Shown: one piece after another, positions 1-6,869 of the stretch | How the letters are laid out: every line of letters starts with the position of its first letter | Numbering within the stretch: position 1 is the stretch's first letter | Assembly (NCBI GenBank): GCA_027451785.1 | Contig: DAIDIS010000177.1 | Coordinates: 1-13,609, forward strand | Direction: 5' to 3' | Length of the DNA stretch: 13,609 nucleotides | Source: Acidimicrobiales bacterium | Lineage (GTDB): Bacteria; Actinomycetota; Acidimicrobiia; Acidimicrobiales; JAKAVM01 | Notes under the pieces: model-generated | What the model saw: only the letters and a program-made list of their open reading frames with translations | Told to the model about the DNA's origin: nothing | The model's database searches: none | Position numbers and translations under genes: made by a program

Positions 1-1210
1 TGCCGCCGACCACCTCGAAGGCCTCAAGCGCCCATCCTTCTTCCACCGCTGCCCCGACCTCTTCGGCAACGATGGCCTCAAGATCCGCCTCGGTAATTTG
101 AACCTTGCGATCGGCCAGCTCTTTGAAGCGGGAGAAAGCGGAGTTCAATGCCTCGCCCTGAAGTGCTAAGCCCATCTTGTCCAAAGAGTCGGAGAAGGCG
201 TGTCTCCCCGAGTGCTTGCCAAGGACGATCTGGCGCCCTACCTGGCCAACCGCAGAGGCGTCGATGATCTCGTAGGTCGAGCGCTCCTCCAAAACACCGT
301 GTTGGTGGATACCGGACTCGTGCGCAAAGGCGTTTCTGCCAACTACAGCCTTGTTGTACTGGACGGGGTAGCCGGTCAGGCGGCTCACCAGCCTCGAAGT
401 CCGGGCAAGCTCCTCCGTATTCACCCCCACCTCAATGCCTGGGAACTGGTCGGGGCGGATCTTGATGGCCATCACGACCTCTTCCAAGGCCGCGTTCCCT
501 GCCCGCTCACCGAGGCCGTTGACGCATACTTCAACCTGCCTCGCCCCTGCTTGAACTCCCGCCAACGAGTTCGCAGTCGCAAGGCCGAGATCGTTGTGAC
601 AGTGAGTCGACATGATGTAGTCGCCCGGAACCTCTTTGCGGATGTATTGGATCAAAGCACCGAAATCCCAAGGAATCCCGTAACCCACAGTGTCGGGAAT
701 GTTCAGGGTCGTGGCTCCTGCTTCGACCGCCGTCCTCAATACCTCCAGCATGAAATCAAGAGGCGTGCGGGTAGCGTCCTGAGGACTGAACTCCACGTCA
801 TTAGTGTGCTCCCTCGCCCTTGCAACGCCGGCCCTGGTCTCTTCAATGACCTGCTTTTCAGTCATCTTCAGCATGTGCTTCATATGAACCGGCGAAGTGG
901 AGATGAAGACGTGAATCCTTGCCTTGGCCGCGTCCTTCAGCGCCTCCCAGCAACGATCAACATCGGCCAGGTGAGTCCTGGACAAACCGGCTATCACCGG
1001 TCCCGACTCGGTTCCCACAACACGGGCAATTGTCTGGACGGCCTCGAAGTCCCCTTCGCTGGCAACGGGGAATCCTGCCTCGATGTAGTCGACACCAAGG
1101 CGGGCAAGCTGCTCGGCGATCTCAAGCTTCTCGGCCGGGTCCAACGAGATGCCCGGCGACTGCTCGCCGTCTCTTAGGGTGGTGTCGAAGATGATCAACC
1201 GATCAGTCAT
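1..1210 (-). CDS. leuA: 2-isopropylmalate synthase (partial, C-terminus off the window)
   Basis: Catalyses the first committed step of leucine synthesis: acetyl-CoA plus 2-oxoisovalerate to 2-isopropylmalate, in the cytoplasm. About 403 residues are visible, reading right to left from ATG at 1210. The N-terminus carries the family signature TTLRDGEQSPG (residues 10-20; R13 and D14 are the catalytic and metal-binding pair). The HxH metal motif is at H203/H205 inside HCHNDLGLATANS, and the third ligand N239 lies in NGLGERAGN. HESGIHQ follows further on. This is the TIM-barrel catalytic domain plus linker; most of the leucine-binding regulatory domain (family total about 510 residues) lies outside. 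An in-frame TGA 30 nt upstream fixes the start region; AGAAAGAG is a weak ribosome site. Homocitrate or citramalate synthase are relatives, but the bacterial LeuA-type N-terminus and the ilv/ser neighbourhood favour LeuA. It is preceded by a probable attenuator. Confidence 0.95.
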   Translation of the reverse strand, partial: MTDRLIIFDTTLRDGEQSPGISLDPAEKLEIAEQLARLGVDYIEAGFPVASEGDFEAVQTIARVVGTESGPVIAGLSRTHLADVDRCWEALKDAAKARIHVFISTSPVHMKHMLKMTEKQVIEETRAGVARAREHTNDVEFSPQDATRTPLDFMLEVLRTAVEAGATTLNIPDTVGYGIPWDFGALIQYIRKEVPGDYIMSTHCHNDLGLATANSLAGVQAGARQVEVCVNGLGERAGNAALEEVVMAIKIRPDQFPGIEVGVNTEELARTSRLVSRLTGYPVQYNKAVVGRNAFAHESGIHQHGVLEERSTYEIIDASAVGQVGRQIVLGKHSGRHAFSDSLDKMGLALQGEALNSAFSRFKELADRKVQITEADLEAIVAEEVGAAVEEGWALEAFEVVGG

Positions 1211-1342
1211 GGTTCTCTTTCTTGGTTCTTGTCTGGGTCAATTTTCTTTTGGTTGGTGATATTCATGGCCTTGGCTTCCCGCTCCCCCATCGCATCGAGT
1301 TTTCCGGCGCCTATTGGCCGAAAGCTGGAGGCGATACCCAAC

Positions 1343-1374
1343 AAAAAACCCCCTGGCCATTTCGGCTCAGGAGG
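1343..1374 (-). terminator. Intrinsic terminator/attenuator between serA and leuA
   Basis: On the minus strand the arms CCTCCTG (1374-1368) and CAGGGGG (1355-1349) pair, with one G-T pair. An inner GCC/GGC extends the stem after a bulged A, with loop GAAAT. The stem is followed directly by six T (1348-1343). This is a textbook Rho-independent terminator. It lies about 195 nt beyond the serA stop and about 130 nt before the leuA start. It can therefore end serA transcripts, act as the leuA attenuator, or do both. The short Leu-rich frame just upstream favours an attenuator role. Confidence 0.8.
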
Positions 1375-1379
1375 TTACA

Positions 1380-1403
1380 GGCAAGCGCGATGTGGCGCTT
1401 GCC
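1380..1403 (-). promoter_or_regulatory. Perfect 9-bp stem-loop of the leuA leader
   Basis: The minus strand reads GGCAAGCGC, loop CACATC, GCGCTTGCC: a perfect 9-bp hairpin with no T-run. Its 5' arm begins one nucleotide after the TGA of the 13-codon Leu-rich frame, so a ribosome at that stop would cover the arm. It ends 5 nt before the terminator stem. This is the expected place for the first stem of an attenuator. I could not see by eye a convincing alternative pairing with the terminator arms, so the exact switching mechanism is open. Confidence 0.6.
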
Positions 1404-1404
1404 G

Positions 1405-1446
1405 TCAGGTAAGTAGGAGGATGGCGCTGAATCGGGCCTTTTGCAT
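1405..1446 (-). CDS. Putative leucine leader peptide (13 aa) for leuA attenuation
   Basis: ATG at 1446 opens a 13-codon frame, MQKARFSAILLLT, ending in TGA at 1407-1405. Codons 9-12 are ATC CTC CTA CTT: one Ile and three consecutive Leu, including the usually rare CTA, just before the stop. The frame is followed at once by a perfect hairpin and then by an intrinsic terminator, all upstream of leuA. This is the classical architecture of ribosome-mediated attenuation, in which leucine shortage stalls ribosomes at the Leu codons and lets transcription continue into leuA. No Shine-Dalgarno is visible. The candidate promoter would start the transcript only a few nucleotides upstream, consistent with leaderless translation as is common in actinobacteria. 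By chance alone a short frame could contain LLL, so homologous leaders should be compared. Confidence 0.62.
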   Translation of the reverse strand: MQKARFSAILLLT

Positions 1447-1456
1447 ATCGTTTTGA

Positions 1457-1485
1457 ATGTTCGCACGGAATCGCAACTTCGTCAA
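1457..1485 (-). promoter_or_regulatory. Candidate promoter for the leuA leader
   Basis: On the minus strand TTGACG (1485-1480) matches the -35 consensus in 5 of 6 positions. It is separated by 17 nt from GAACAT (1462-1457), a poor -10 box (3 of 6). Transcription would start near 1450, a few nucleotides before the leader ATG at 1446. The -35 and the spacing are good and the -10 is weak, so this is a tentative call. Confidence 0.3.
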
Positions 1486-1504
1486 GCAGCAACGATTCCG
1501 GTGC
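1463..1504. repeat. Inverted repeat, possible operator at the leuA leader promoter
   Basis: GCACGGAATCG (1463-1473) is repeated in inverse orientation as CGATTCCGGTGC (1493-1504). That is 11 paired positions with one extra base in the second arm, separated by 19 nt. The arms lie on either side of the candidate -35 box. As DNA it could be an operator bound on one helix face at about three turns; as RNA read through from serA it would fold into a hairpin. No regulator is identified. Confidence 0.5.
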
Positions 1505-1568
1505 AAGCATATGCGGCGTTCCGCTCGACCCTCCAACTTGGGTCAAACAGCGCCTCAAGCCGGGACGC

Positions 1569-3134
1569 TTAGATGGTCACCGAGTGGACGTCGCTGATTC
1601 CCTCGTCAGAGCGCAGCTTGCCCACGACGTCCTCCGGCACAGGCTGGTCGGTCGAGAGGATCATGAGGGCGGTGTGCCCGGTAGCCGAAGGGCCGACCGC
1701 CATCGACGAGATCGAGACATTCGCCTCGCCCAGGACCGTACCGACCTTGCCGATCACGCCAGGACGATCATCGTTGCGCACTACAAGCATGTTGGTTGCG
1801 GGCGGAACCTCCAAGGTGTGCTCGTCCACCATGACGATTCTTGGCTCAGTCTTGGGCCCACCCATCGTTCCGGCAACCGAGTGCTTAGCGCTGCGAAGGG
1901 TAATCAGGTTGACGTAGTCAATCGGGGTTACCGACGAACTCTCCTTGATGACAAGCCCTCGCTCTTCGGCCAATTGGGGGGCGTTGACGTAGGAAACCGG
2001 CTCCTCGGTCCCCGCCGCAAAAATCCCCTTCAGCACCGACAAGGTAAGAATCCCCGTTCCCGCCCCAGCGAGTCCTCCCTGGTACTCGATTTCAAGCTGC
2101 CCGGGAAGCCCGTCTTCCAAGCACGCCAGAACCCTGCCGAGCTGCTCGGAAAGACCCATAAAGGGCTTCACTGTCTCTGACACGTCGGTGGCGGCGACGT
2201 TCACGGCGTAGGGAACGAAGTCTCCCGCAAGGGCCAAGTTCACCTGCTCTGCAATTGTCTGACCCGCCTTGTCCTGGGCTTCGGCTGTCGAGGCTCCGAG
2301 GTGGGGTGCGACCACAACCGAGTCCAATTCGAAGAGTGGCGACTCGGTGGTCGGCTCCTTGGCGAACACGTCCAGACCGGCACCTTGCACTTGGCCGTTC
2401 TTTATCGCCTCGTAAAGGGCAGCCTCATCAACTATCCCGCCGCGAGCAGTGTTGATGATCCTCATTCCCGGCTTTGCCTTGGCAAGCATCTCCTTGCCGA
2501 TCAGGCCGATGGTGTCAGGGTTCTTGGGAAGGTGGATGGAAATGAAATCGGAAACGCCCATCAGCTCTTCCATGGTCATGAGTTCCACGCCCATGTGCTT
2601 CGCCCGGTCCTGGGACACGTACGGGTCATAGGCAACCAGCTTCATTCCGAACGCCATTGCCCGCTGAGCAACCAGTGCGCCAACCCGACCAAGGCCCACG
2701 ATGCCGAGGGTCTTGGAGTGCAGCTCGACACCCTCCCACTTCGATCGCTCCCACTTGCCGGCCTTCAATGCCATGTGCGCCTGCGGGATGTTCCTCGCCT
2801 GGGCAAGGAGAAGGGCCATAGCCTGCTCGGCCGCCGAAAGAATGTTCGACTGGGGCGCATTGACCACCATCACGCCACGCTTGGTGGACTCGGCTACGTC
2901 TACGTTGTCGAGCCCGATGCCCGCACGCCCTACAACGATAAGGTCCGTGCCTGCCGCGAGGACGTCGGCGGTCACCTGGGTGGCAGAGCGAATGATCAGG
3001 GCAGCAGCACCAGGTATGGTCGCTACGAGCTGTTCCGGCGAAAGGTCGAGTTGAACGTCAACTTCGTGGCCTGCGTTGGAGAGGGTGTCCAAGCAAGAAG
3101 GGGCGAGTTTTTCGGTAATGAGTACGCGAGCCAT
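1569..3134 (-). CDS. serA: D-3-phosphoglycerate dehydrogenase
   Basis: Oxidises 3-phosphoglycerate to 3-phosphohydroxypyruvate with NAD, the entry to serine synthesis. It has 521 residues, the length of the long (type 1) actinobacterial enzyme. The NAD-binding fold carries GLGRVG at 147-152. The catalytic set is R231 (NTARGG), E260 (AKEP) and H278 (APHLGAS), and the GRAGIGLDNVD segment is at 69-79. Residues about 315-440 form the allosteric substrate-binding insert. A C-terminal ACT domain (about 447-521, NMLVVRNDDRPGVIGKVG) is the usual serine-feedback site. ATG at 3134 is preceded by AGGGGA about 10 nt upstream. The 55-nt gap to the upstream aminotransferase holds a 6-bp hairpin (TCCGCC/GGCGGA, 3164-3181) without a T-run, so co-transcription is plausible. 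Confidence 0.97.
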   Translation of the reverse strand: MARVLITEKLAPSCLDTLSNAGHEVDVQLDLSPEQLVATIPGAAALIIRSATQVTADVLAAGTDLIVVGRAGIGLDNVDVAESTKRGVMVVNAPQSNILSAAEQAMALLLAQARNIPQAHMALKAGKWERSKWEGVELHSKTLGIVGLGRVGALVAQRAMAFGMKLVAYDPYVSQDRAKHMGVELMTMEELMGVSDFISIHLPKNPDTIGLIGKEMLAKAKPGMRIINTARGGIVDEAALYEAIKNGQVQGAGLDVFAKEPTTESPLFELDSVVVAPHLGASTAEAQDKAGQTIAEQVNLALAGDFVPYAVNVAATDVSETVKPFMGLSEQLGRVLACLEDGLPGQLEIEYQGGLAGAGTGILTLSVLKGIFAAGTEEPVSYVNAPQLAEERGLVIKESSSVTPIDYVNLITLRSAKHSVAGTMGGPKTEPRIVMVDEHTLEVPPATNMLVVRNDDRPGVIGKVGTVLGEANVSISSMAVGPSATGHTALMILSTDQPVPEDVVGKLRSDEGISDVHSVTI

Positions 3135-3189
3135 GCTTCTATAATCCCCTATCCTTATGCCCCTCCGCCAAGCGGGGCGGACCGAGCCG

Positions 3190-4407
3190 TCAGGTTGCCT
3201 CGGACAATAGCTTCCCGATCCGGGTCACACCCTCGACCATCGCATCCTGCGACAACGCATAAGAAAGCCGCGCATACCCCGGCGCCCCAAAAGCCTCCCC
3301 AGGCACAACCGCAACCTTCGCCTCTTCCAGCAACACCTCCGCTAGCTTCGACGACGAGTCGATCTTCGTCCCGCGGATCGTTTTGCCGATGACACCCTCG
3401 AAACTTGGGAAGACGTAGAAGGCGCCTCCCGGCTCCAAGCAGCTCACCCCGTCGATCTCCGAGAACATCTTGTGGATCACTTGCCTACGCTCGTCGAAAG
3501 CCTCTCGCATTTCCGAGACGCAATCCTGCGGCCCCGTCAGCCCGGCAATGACAGCGCGCTGCGAGACGTTGGAGACGTTGGAGGTGGCATGGCTTTGGAG
3601 GTTATTGGCAGCCGAAATAATGTCGGGAGCCGAGATCATCCATCCAACCCTCCACCCGGTCATGGCGTACGTCTTGGCCACGCCGTTTACGACAACCCAG
3701 CGGTCCTCCAACTCAGGGGTTACGGCGACGATGGACGATTGCTCGTTGCCCCCGTAGACGAGGTGCTCATAGATTTCATCGGTCAGGACCCAGATTCCCT
3801 TCGAGGCGGCCCAGAGTCCGATCTCGCGCATCTCTCCTTTGGTATAAACGGCGCCCGATGGGTTCGACGGTGAAACGAAGACAATTGCCTTTGTCCTATC
3901 GTTAACAACGGCATCGAGCTGATCCGTAGTCACCTTGAAGCCTGCGTCGGCTCCCGCAAACACCTCTACGGGAACGCCGCCCGCGAGCTTGATCGACTCC
4001 GGGTATGTCGTCCAATAAGGTGCAGGCAGGATCACCTCGTCGCCCTCGTCGATGATTGTGGCAAAGGCGTTGAATATCGCCTGCTTCCCGCCATTTGTGA
4101 CTAGTACCTGGTTCGCAGCAATCGAAAGTCCCGAGTCGCGAAGCGTCTTGTCGACTATGGCTGACCTCAACTCCGGCAGCCCGGCGGTGGGCGTGTAGCC
4201 GTGGTTCCTCCGCTCAAGGCACGCGGCAGCAGCGGCTTCGACTATGTGGGCCGGAGTTGCGAAATCAGGCTCTCCAGCGCCGAAGCTGATAACTGGCTCA
4301 CCGGCGGCAGCCAGGGCCTTAGCCTTCTCGTCTATCGACAGCGTGGCCGAAGGAGCGATCTGGGCAATTCTCTTTGAGACGCGACGGGTTGTAGGACTTT
4401 GGGCCAT
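3190..4407 (-). CDS. aspC: Class I PLP aminotransferase, aspartate aminotransferase type (subgroup Ib)
   Basis: Probably transfers the amino group between aspartate/glutamate and 2-oxoacids, using pyridoxal phosphate. 405 residues from the chosen ATG at 4407 (MAQSPTTRRVSKRIAQIAPS), which matches the usual N-terminus of the family; an upstream in-frame ATG at 4488 would add 27 basic, unconserved residues. Visible motifs are FGAGEPDF (42-49), NGGKQA with K108, SPSNPSG with N182, LTDEIYE with D210 and Y213, the Schiff-base lysine K245 in VAKTYAMTGWRVGW, and R380 for the substrate carboxylate. K108 in NGGKQA is a hallmark of the Thermus-like Ib group. Some members of that group also transaminate prephenate, so a role in phenylalanine/tyrosine synthesis is an alternative. 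It is followed by serA on the same strand. Confidence 0.9.
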   Translation of the reverse strand: MAQSPTTRRVSKRIAQIAPSATLSIDEKAKALAAAGEPVISFGAGEPDFATPAHIVEAAAAACLERRNHGYTPTAGLPELRSAIVDKTLRDSGLSIAANQVLVTNGGKQAIFNAFATIIDEGDEVILPAPYWTTYPESIKLAGGVPVEVFAGADAGFKVTTDQLDAVVNDRTKAIVFVSPSNPSGAVYTKGEMREIGLWAASKGIWVLTDEIYEHLVYGGNEQSSIVAVTPELEDRWVVVNGVAKTYAMTGWRVGWMISAPDIISAANNLQSHATSNVSNVSQRAVIAGLTGPQDCVSEMREAFDERRQVIHKMFSEIDGVSCLEPGGAFYVFPSFEGVIGKTIRGTKIDSSSKLAEVLLEEAKVAVVPGEAFGAPGYARLSYALSQDAMVEGVTRIGKLLSEAT

Positions 4408-4474
4408 ATCGAAGTAGATCTTCCCACATTTACGAAAGCGGATTTTTCGCGAGTGCCCATCCGATTTCTCCCGC

Positions 4475-4504
4475 AAGTTAGGCCGCATTTTCGCGTTGGC
4501 CCAA
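4475..4504 (-). promoter_or_regulatory. Candidate promoter of the aminotransferase gene
   Basis: The minus strand shows TTGGGC (4504-4499), an 18-nt spacer, and TAACTT (4480-4475), which fits the TANNNT -10 pattern. It lies about 70 nt before the ATG at 4407. The -35 half overlaps a short palindrome. Both boxes are weak, so the call is tentative. Confidence 0.3.
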
Positions 4505-4506
4505 CG
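4494..4506. repeat. 13-bp palindrome in the divergent aminotransferase/response-regulator region
   Basis: CGTTGG-C-CCAACG is a perfect 6-bp inverted repeat around one central base. It lies in the 146-nt divergent intergenic region, about 48 nt from the regulator start, and overlaps the candidate -35 of the aminotransferase promoter. It could be an operator, possibly for the adjacent NarL-type regulator, but a 6-bp arm can arise by chance. Confidence 0.35.
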
Positions 4507-4553
4507 GAATTCCCTTCAAGAAAGGTGCCCCTGTCGGCCGATTATCTAATTCA

Positions 4554-5267
4554 GTGACTTCCACCGGTATTGCGCGCCCGAACGAGGAGACCGGCGTTGA
4601 GGCCGACCCAGCGCCTTCTGGCACTGAAGACCTTGGCAATATTACGACAATCACCGTCATGGTCGCAGACGATCACGGCTTAGTCCGTGAGGGAACTGCG
4701 CGAATCCTGGAGTCACAACCCGACCTGCGCATCGTTGCCCAGGCCTCCGACGGGCCGGAGACTCTTCGGATCGTCGCACAAGCCCAGCCCAATGTCTTGA
4801 TCCTGGATCTGCATATGCCGGGAATGAACGGGATTGACGTGGCCCGAGCCACTGCCGACGTGGCCCCCGGAACCAAGATTCTCGTCCTGACGGCGTTCGG
4901 CGACGAGGAATACCTGAGGGCAGCAATGGCCGCTGGGGCTTCCGGATTTCTATCCAAGACGGCCCCCGGAGACGAGCTCATCCATGCCGTCAGATCCATT
5001 CATGCCGGCTCCACCGTTCTCGACACATCCATTGCGTCGGGCAAGCAATCGAAGAGTCCTTTGTCCGGCCTGACGGAACGAGAGATCGAAGTGGTCGAGC
5101 TGTTGGCCGACGGTCTATCCAACAAGGCGATCGCCTCCAAGCTCCAACTGTCGAGGCGCACCATTGAGGGACACTTGAGCCGTGTATTTGCCAAAACAAA
5201 CACAGCCTCACGTACGGAGCTCCTACATCTCGCCTACCAAGCAAGGGCGGCCCGACCCGGGCAATAA
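4554..5267 (+). CDS. NarL/FixJ-family response regulator (receiver + LuxR-type HTH)
   Basis: Cytoplasmic transcription regulator of a two-component system. 237 residues from GTG at 4554. Residues 1-33 are an unconserved acidic extension. The receiver runs about 34-150 with acidic pair D39/D40 (VADDHGLVREG), phospho-acceptor D85 (LILDLHMPGMNG), T113 and K135 (GFLSK). A GerE/LuxR helix-turn-helix follows at about 170-232 (LTEREIEVVELLADGLSNKAIA, then LSRRTIEGHLSRVFAKT). No Shine-Dalgarno precedes the GTG, and TCTAAT ends only 4 nt before it. An internal ATG at 4659 would begin right at the receiver's first strand and is an alternative start, also without a ribosome site. The histidine kinase gene converges on it with a 48-nt gap; the two are a probable pair. 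Target genes are unknown. Confidence 0.92.
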   Translation: MTSTGIARPNEETGVEADPAPSGTEDLGNITTITVMVADDHGLVREGTARILESQPDLRIVAQASDGPETLRIVAQAQPNVLILDLHMPGMNGIDVARATADVAPGTKILVLTAFGDEEYLRAAMAAGASGFLSKTAPGDELIHAVRSIHAGSTVLDTSIASGKQSKSPLSGLTEREIEVVELLADGLSNKAIASKLQLSRRTIEGHLSRVFAKTNTASRTELLHLAYQARAARPGQ

Positions 5268-5315
5268 CTGGGCAAGAACTAAGAGCCCGAGCCGCGAAAG
5301 TTTCTTCCGACCCTC

Positions 5316-6797
5316 TCAGTAGTTGAGGGCAAGGTTGACCTCAGTGCCGTATGGTTCGGTTGGGCCGATGTCCAGGTCTGCGCCGATGAGCTTGGCTCGT
5401 TCGAACATTCCTATGAGGCCGAGAGACGAGCTGGAGAGGCTCTGTTCCAAAACAGTCTCTCCAATGCCCCGCCCATTGTCAGTGATCTTCATCGTCATCG
5501 ACGAAGGACCGAAGGCCACCCTTATGCGGACGGTGGAGGCTTTGGAGTGGCGGATTATGTTCGACAGTGACTCCTGGGCAATCCGATAGACGGCAACCTC
5601 CGTGCCGGTGTCCAGGCGTCGCTCGTCTCCGTCAACCTCAAGGCCGATGTCCATCGCTCCATTGGTACGGTTCATCGTCTGGCTCACCAATCGTGAAAGT
5701 GAAGACACCAGCCCGAGATCGTCCAGGATCGCAGGCCTCAACCCTTGAGCAATTTCACGCAGCTCCTCAACCGCCTCTGCGGCTGAGGCACGCGTGGCCT
5801 TTATCGCTTCGGCCATATTCTCGGTACCGCTGGCAGCGCCCTCGGCGGACAATGCCAGGGCGTCCAGCTCTCGAAGAAGATGGATAAGACTCTGCACCGG
5901 GATGTCGTGCAGCTCCTTGGAAATGCGTTTACGTTCGGCCTCTTGAGCTTGCAGCACGTAACTTGCATACTCTTTGGCCCGGCGCTCCTTAGAGACCGCC
6001 TCTGTAACGTCGGAAAAGATGAGCTGGGTCATCCCTGCCAACGTCCCGCCCTCCGGCCTTGAGAGAATGACCCTGAATACAGAGCCTCCAATTTCCAGGC
6101 CGGTTACAACCTTCGTGTGGTCACCTTCCCAATCGCTACTTTCGACAAGTAAGGAAAGCGCTTCGGACGGACCGCCCTGGGGGCAATGAATCGCAAGGAG
6201 CCTTGGCAAGTCCCTCCCTTGGAACTCGACCGCCGTCCCACCTTCCTCCCCGGCAAAAAGCTCCGCAGCAGCCCTATTCCCCTCCAATATGGCTGACCCA
6301 TCGAGGAGCAGGATCGGAGACCGGCTTTGGTCGAAGAGTGACCTGAACTTCGCCTCTGCAGATTCGGCAATTAAGTTGGCCGCCTCGGCCTCCAGCTTCG
6401 CCGCCTCGGTTCGCTCGACCACGAAGGCAACCGCAGTTCCGTTCACGTCCAGCACCGCAAGCAACAAAAGGTTCGTCCATAAGACGATGTTGTGCTTGGT
6501 GGAAGCGGCGGCGAATATGTTGACGTCCACCAGTGCCGTACCCACTACGGCAATCGATACCGCTCCGAAGAAGCCGTGAGTCAGGGCGCTATAGACGACG
6601 GGGACGGCTACAAGAGCGGTGAGGGCGAACCCGGGAATCCCATGGAAGAGCCTCTCGGGGTTGGCCCGGAAGTATGCAAGCTGCAGCGCTCCGATCACAA
6701 CAACGCCGCCCATGCTCAGCCACCAGCTCAGCCGCCTATAGGGAAGGGGGCGAAAGGCTCTGACTGACTTCACGAGATTGGTGTAGACGCTGCTCAC
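5316..6797 (-). CDS. Membrane PAS-domain sensor histidine kinase (HisKA_3 type)
   Basis: Sensor kinase expected to phosphorylate a NarL-type regulator, most simply the convergent neighbour. 493 residues from GTG at 6797; no clear Shine-Dalgarno is seen, and a later ATG (M29) would cut off the basic N-terminus. Hydrophobic segments at about 29-43, 57-73, 76-96 and 104-127 suggest four membrane helices, followed by a coiled stretch (128-150). A PAS domain lies at about 150-265 (FRSLFDQSRSPILLLDGSAI). The dimerisation/phospho-acceptor motif is ERKRISKELHDIPVQSL with H297. The ATP-binding domain has the N-box at N413 (RIAQESLSNIIRHSKA), the G1 box DNGRGIG (440-446) and GLIGMFERA (460-468). The signal is unknown; no ligand-specific input domain is recognised. 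A four-copy repeat lies 19-72 nt upstream of the start. Confidence 0.92.
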   Translation of the reverse strand: MSSVYTNLVKSVRAFRPLPYRRLSWWLSMGGVVVIGALQLAYFRANPERLFHGIPGFALTALVAVPVVYSALTHGFFGAVSIAVVGTALVDVNIFAAASTKHNIVLWTNLLLLAVLDVNGTAVAFVVERTEAAKLEAEAANLIAESAEAKFRSLFDQSRSPILLLDGSAILEGNRAAAELFAGEEGGTAVEFQGRDLPRLLAIHCPQGGPSEALSLLVESSDWEGDHTKVVTGLEIGGSVFRVILSRPEGGTLAGMTQLIFSDVTEAVSKERRAKEYASYVLQAQEAERKRISKELHDIPVQSLIHLLRELDALALSAEGAASGTENMAEAIKATRASAAEAVEELREIAQGLRPAILDDLGLVSSLSRLVSQTMNRTNGAMDIGLEVDGDERRLDTGTEVAVYRIAQESLSNIIRHSKASTVRIRVAFGPSSMTMKITDNGRGIGETVLEQSLSSSSLGLIGMFERAKLIGADLDIGPTEPYGTEVNLALNY

Positions 6798-6815
6798 ACT
6801 ATTGCCAGTTTTACA

Positions 6816-6869
6816 TGGCCGATCCGGCTACTGGCCGATCCATATTGGCCGATTCGGCTACTGGCCGAT
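6816..6869. repeat. Four direct copies of TGGCCGAT upstream of the histidine kinase
   Basis: TGGCCGAT occurs at 6816-6823, 6832-6839, 6846-6853 and 6862-6869, with start-to-start steps of 16, 14 and 16 nt. Seen another way, a 24-nt unit (6816-6839 and 6846-6869) is repeated with a 30-nt period and a single mismatch. The intervals between the first and second and between the third and fourth copies are nearly identical (CCGGCTAC, TCGGCTAC). The array sits 19-72 nt upstream of the kinase GTG, where a regulator-binding array or a recent tandem duplication would be expected. Its function is not known. Confidence 0.75.

Noticed and set aside
200..1177. Long plus-strand frame (325 codons) opposite leuA
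   Set aside because: It is the antisense of a clear leuA with intact HxH and DGEQ motifs; no family recognised.
1367..1558. 63-codon minus-strand frame from a TTG start covering the leuA leader region
   Set aside because: It runs through the hairpin into the terminator stem and has no ribosome site; the 13-codon ILLL frame in another phase fits the attenuator layout better.
1211..1568. T-box riboswitch for leuA
   Set aside because: No GGTGG-type T-box sequence or stem I specifier loop could be found.
3164..3181. 6-bp hairpin between the aminotransferase and serA as a terminator
   Set aside because: Short stem, no T-run, and only 55 nt separate the two genes; more likely an operon junction.
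2301..3392. Long plus-strand frame (363 codons) opposite serA and the end of the aminotransferase
   Set aside because: Antisense to two well-identified genes; Pro/Arg/His-rich composition typical of shadow frames.
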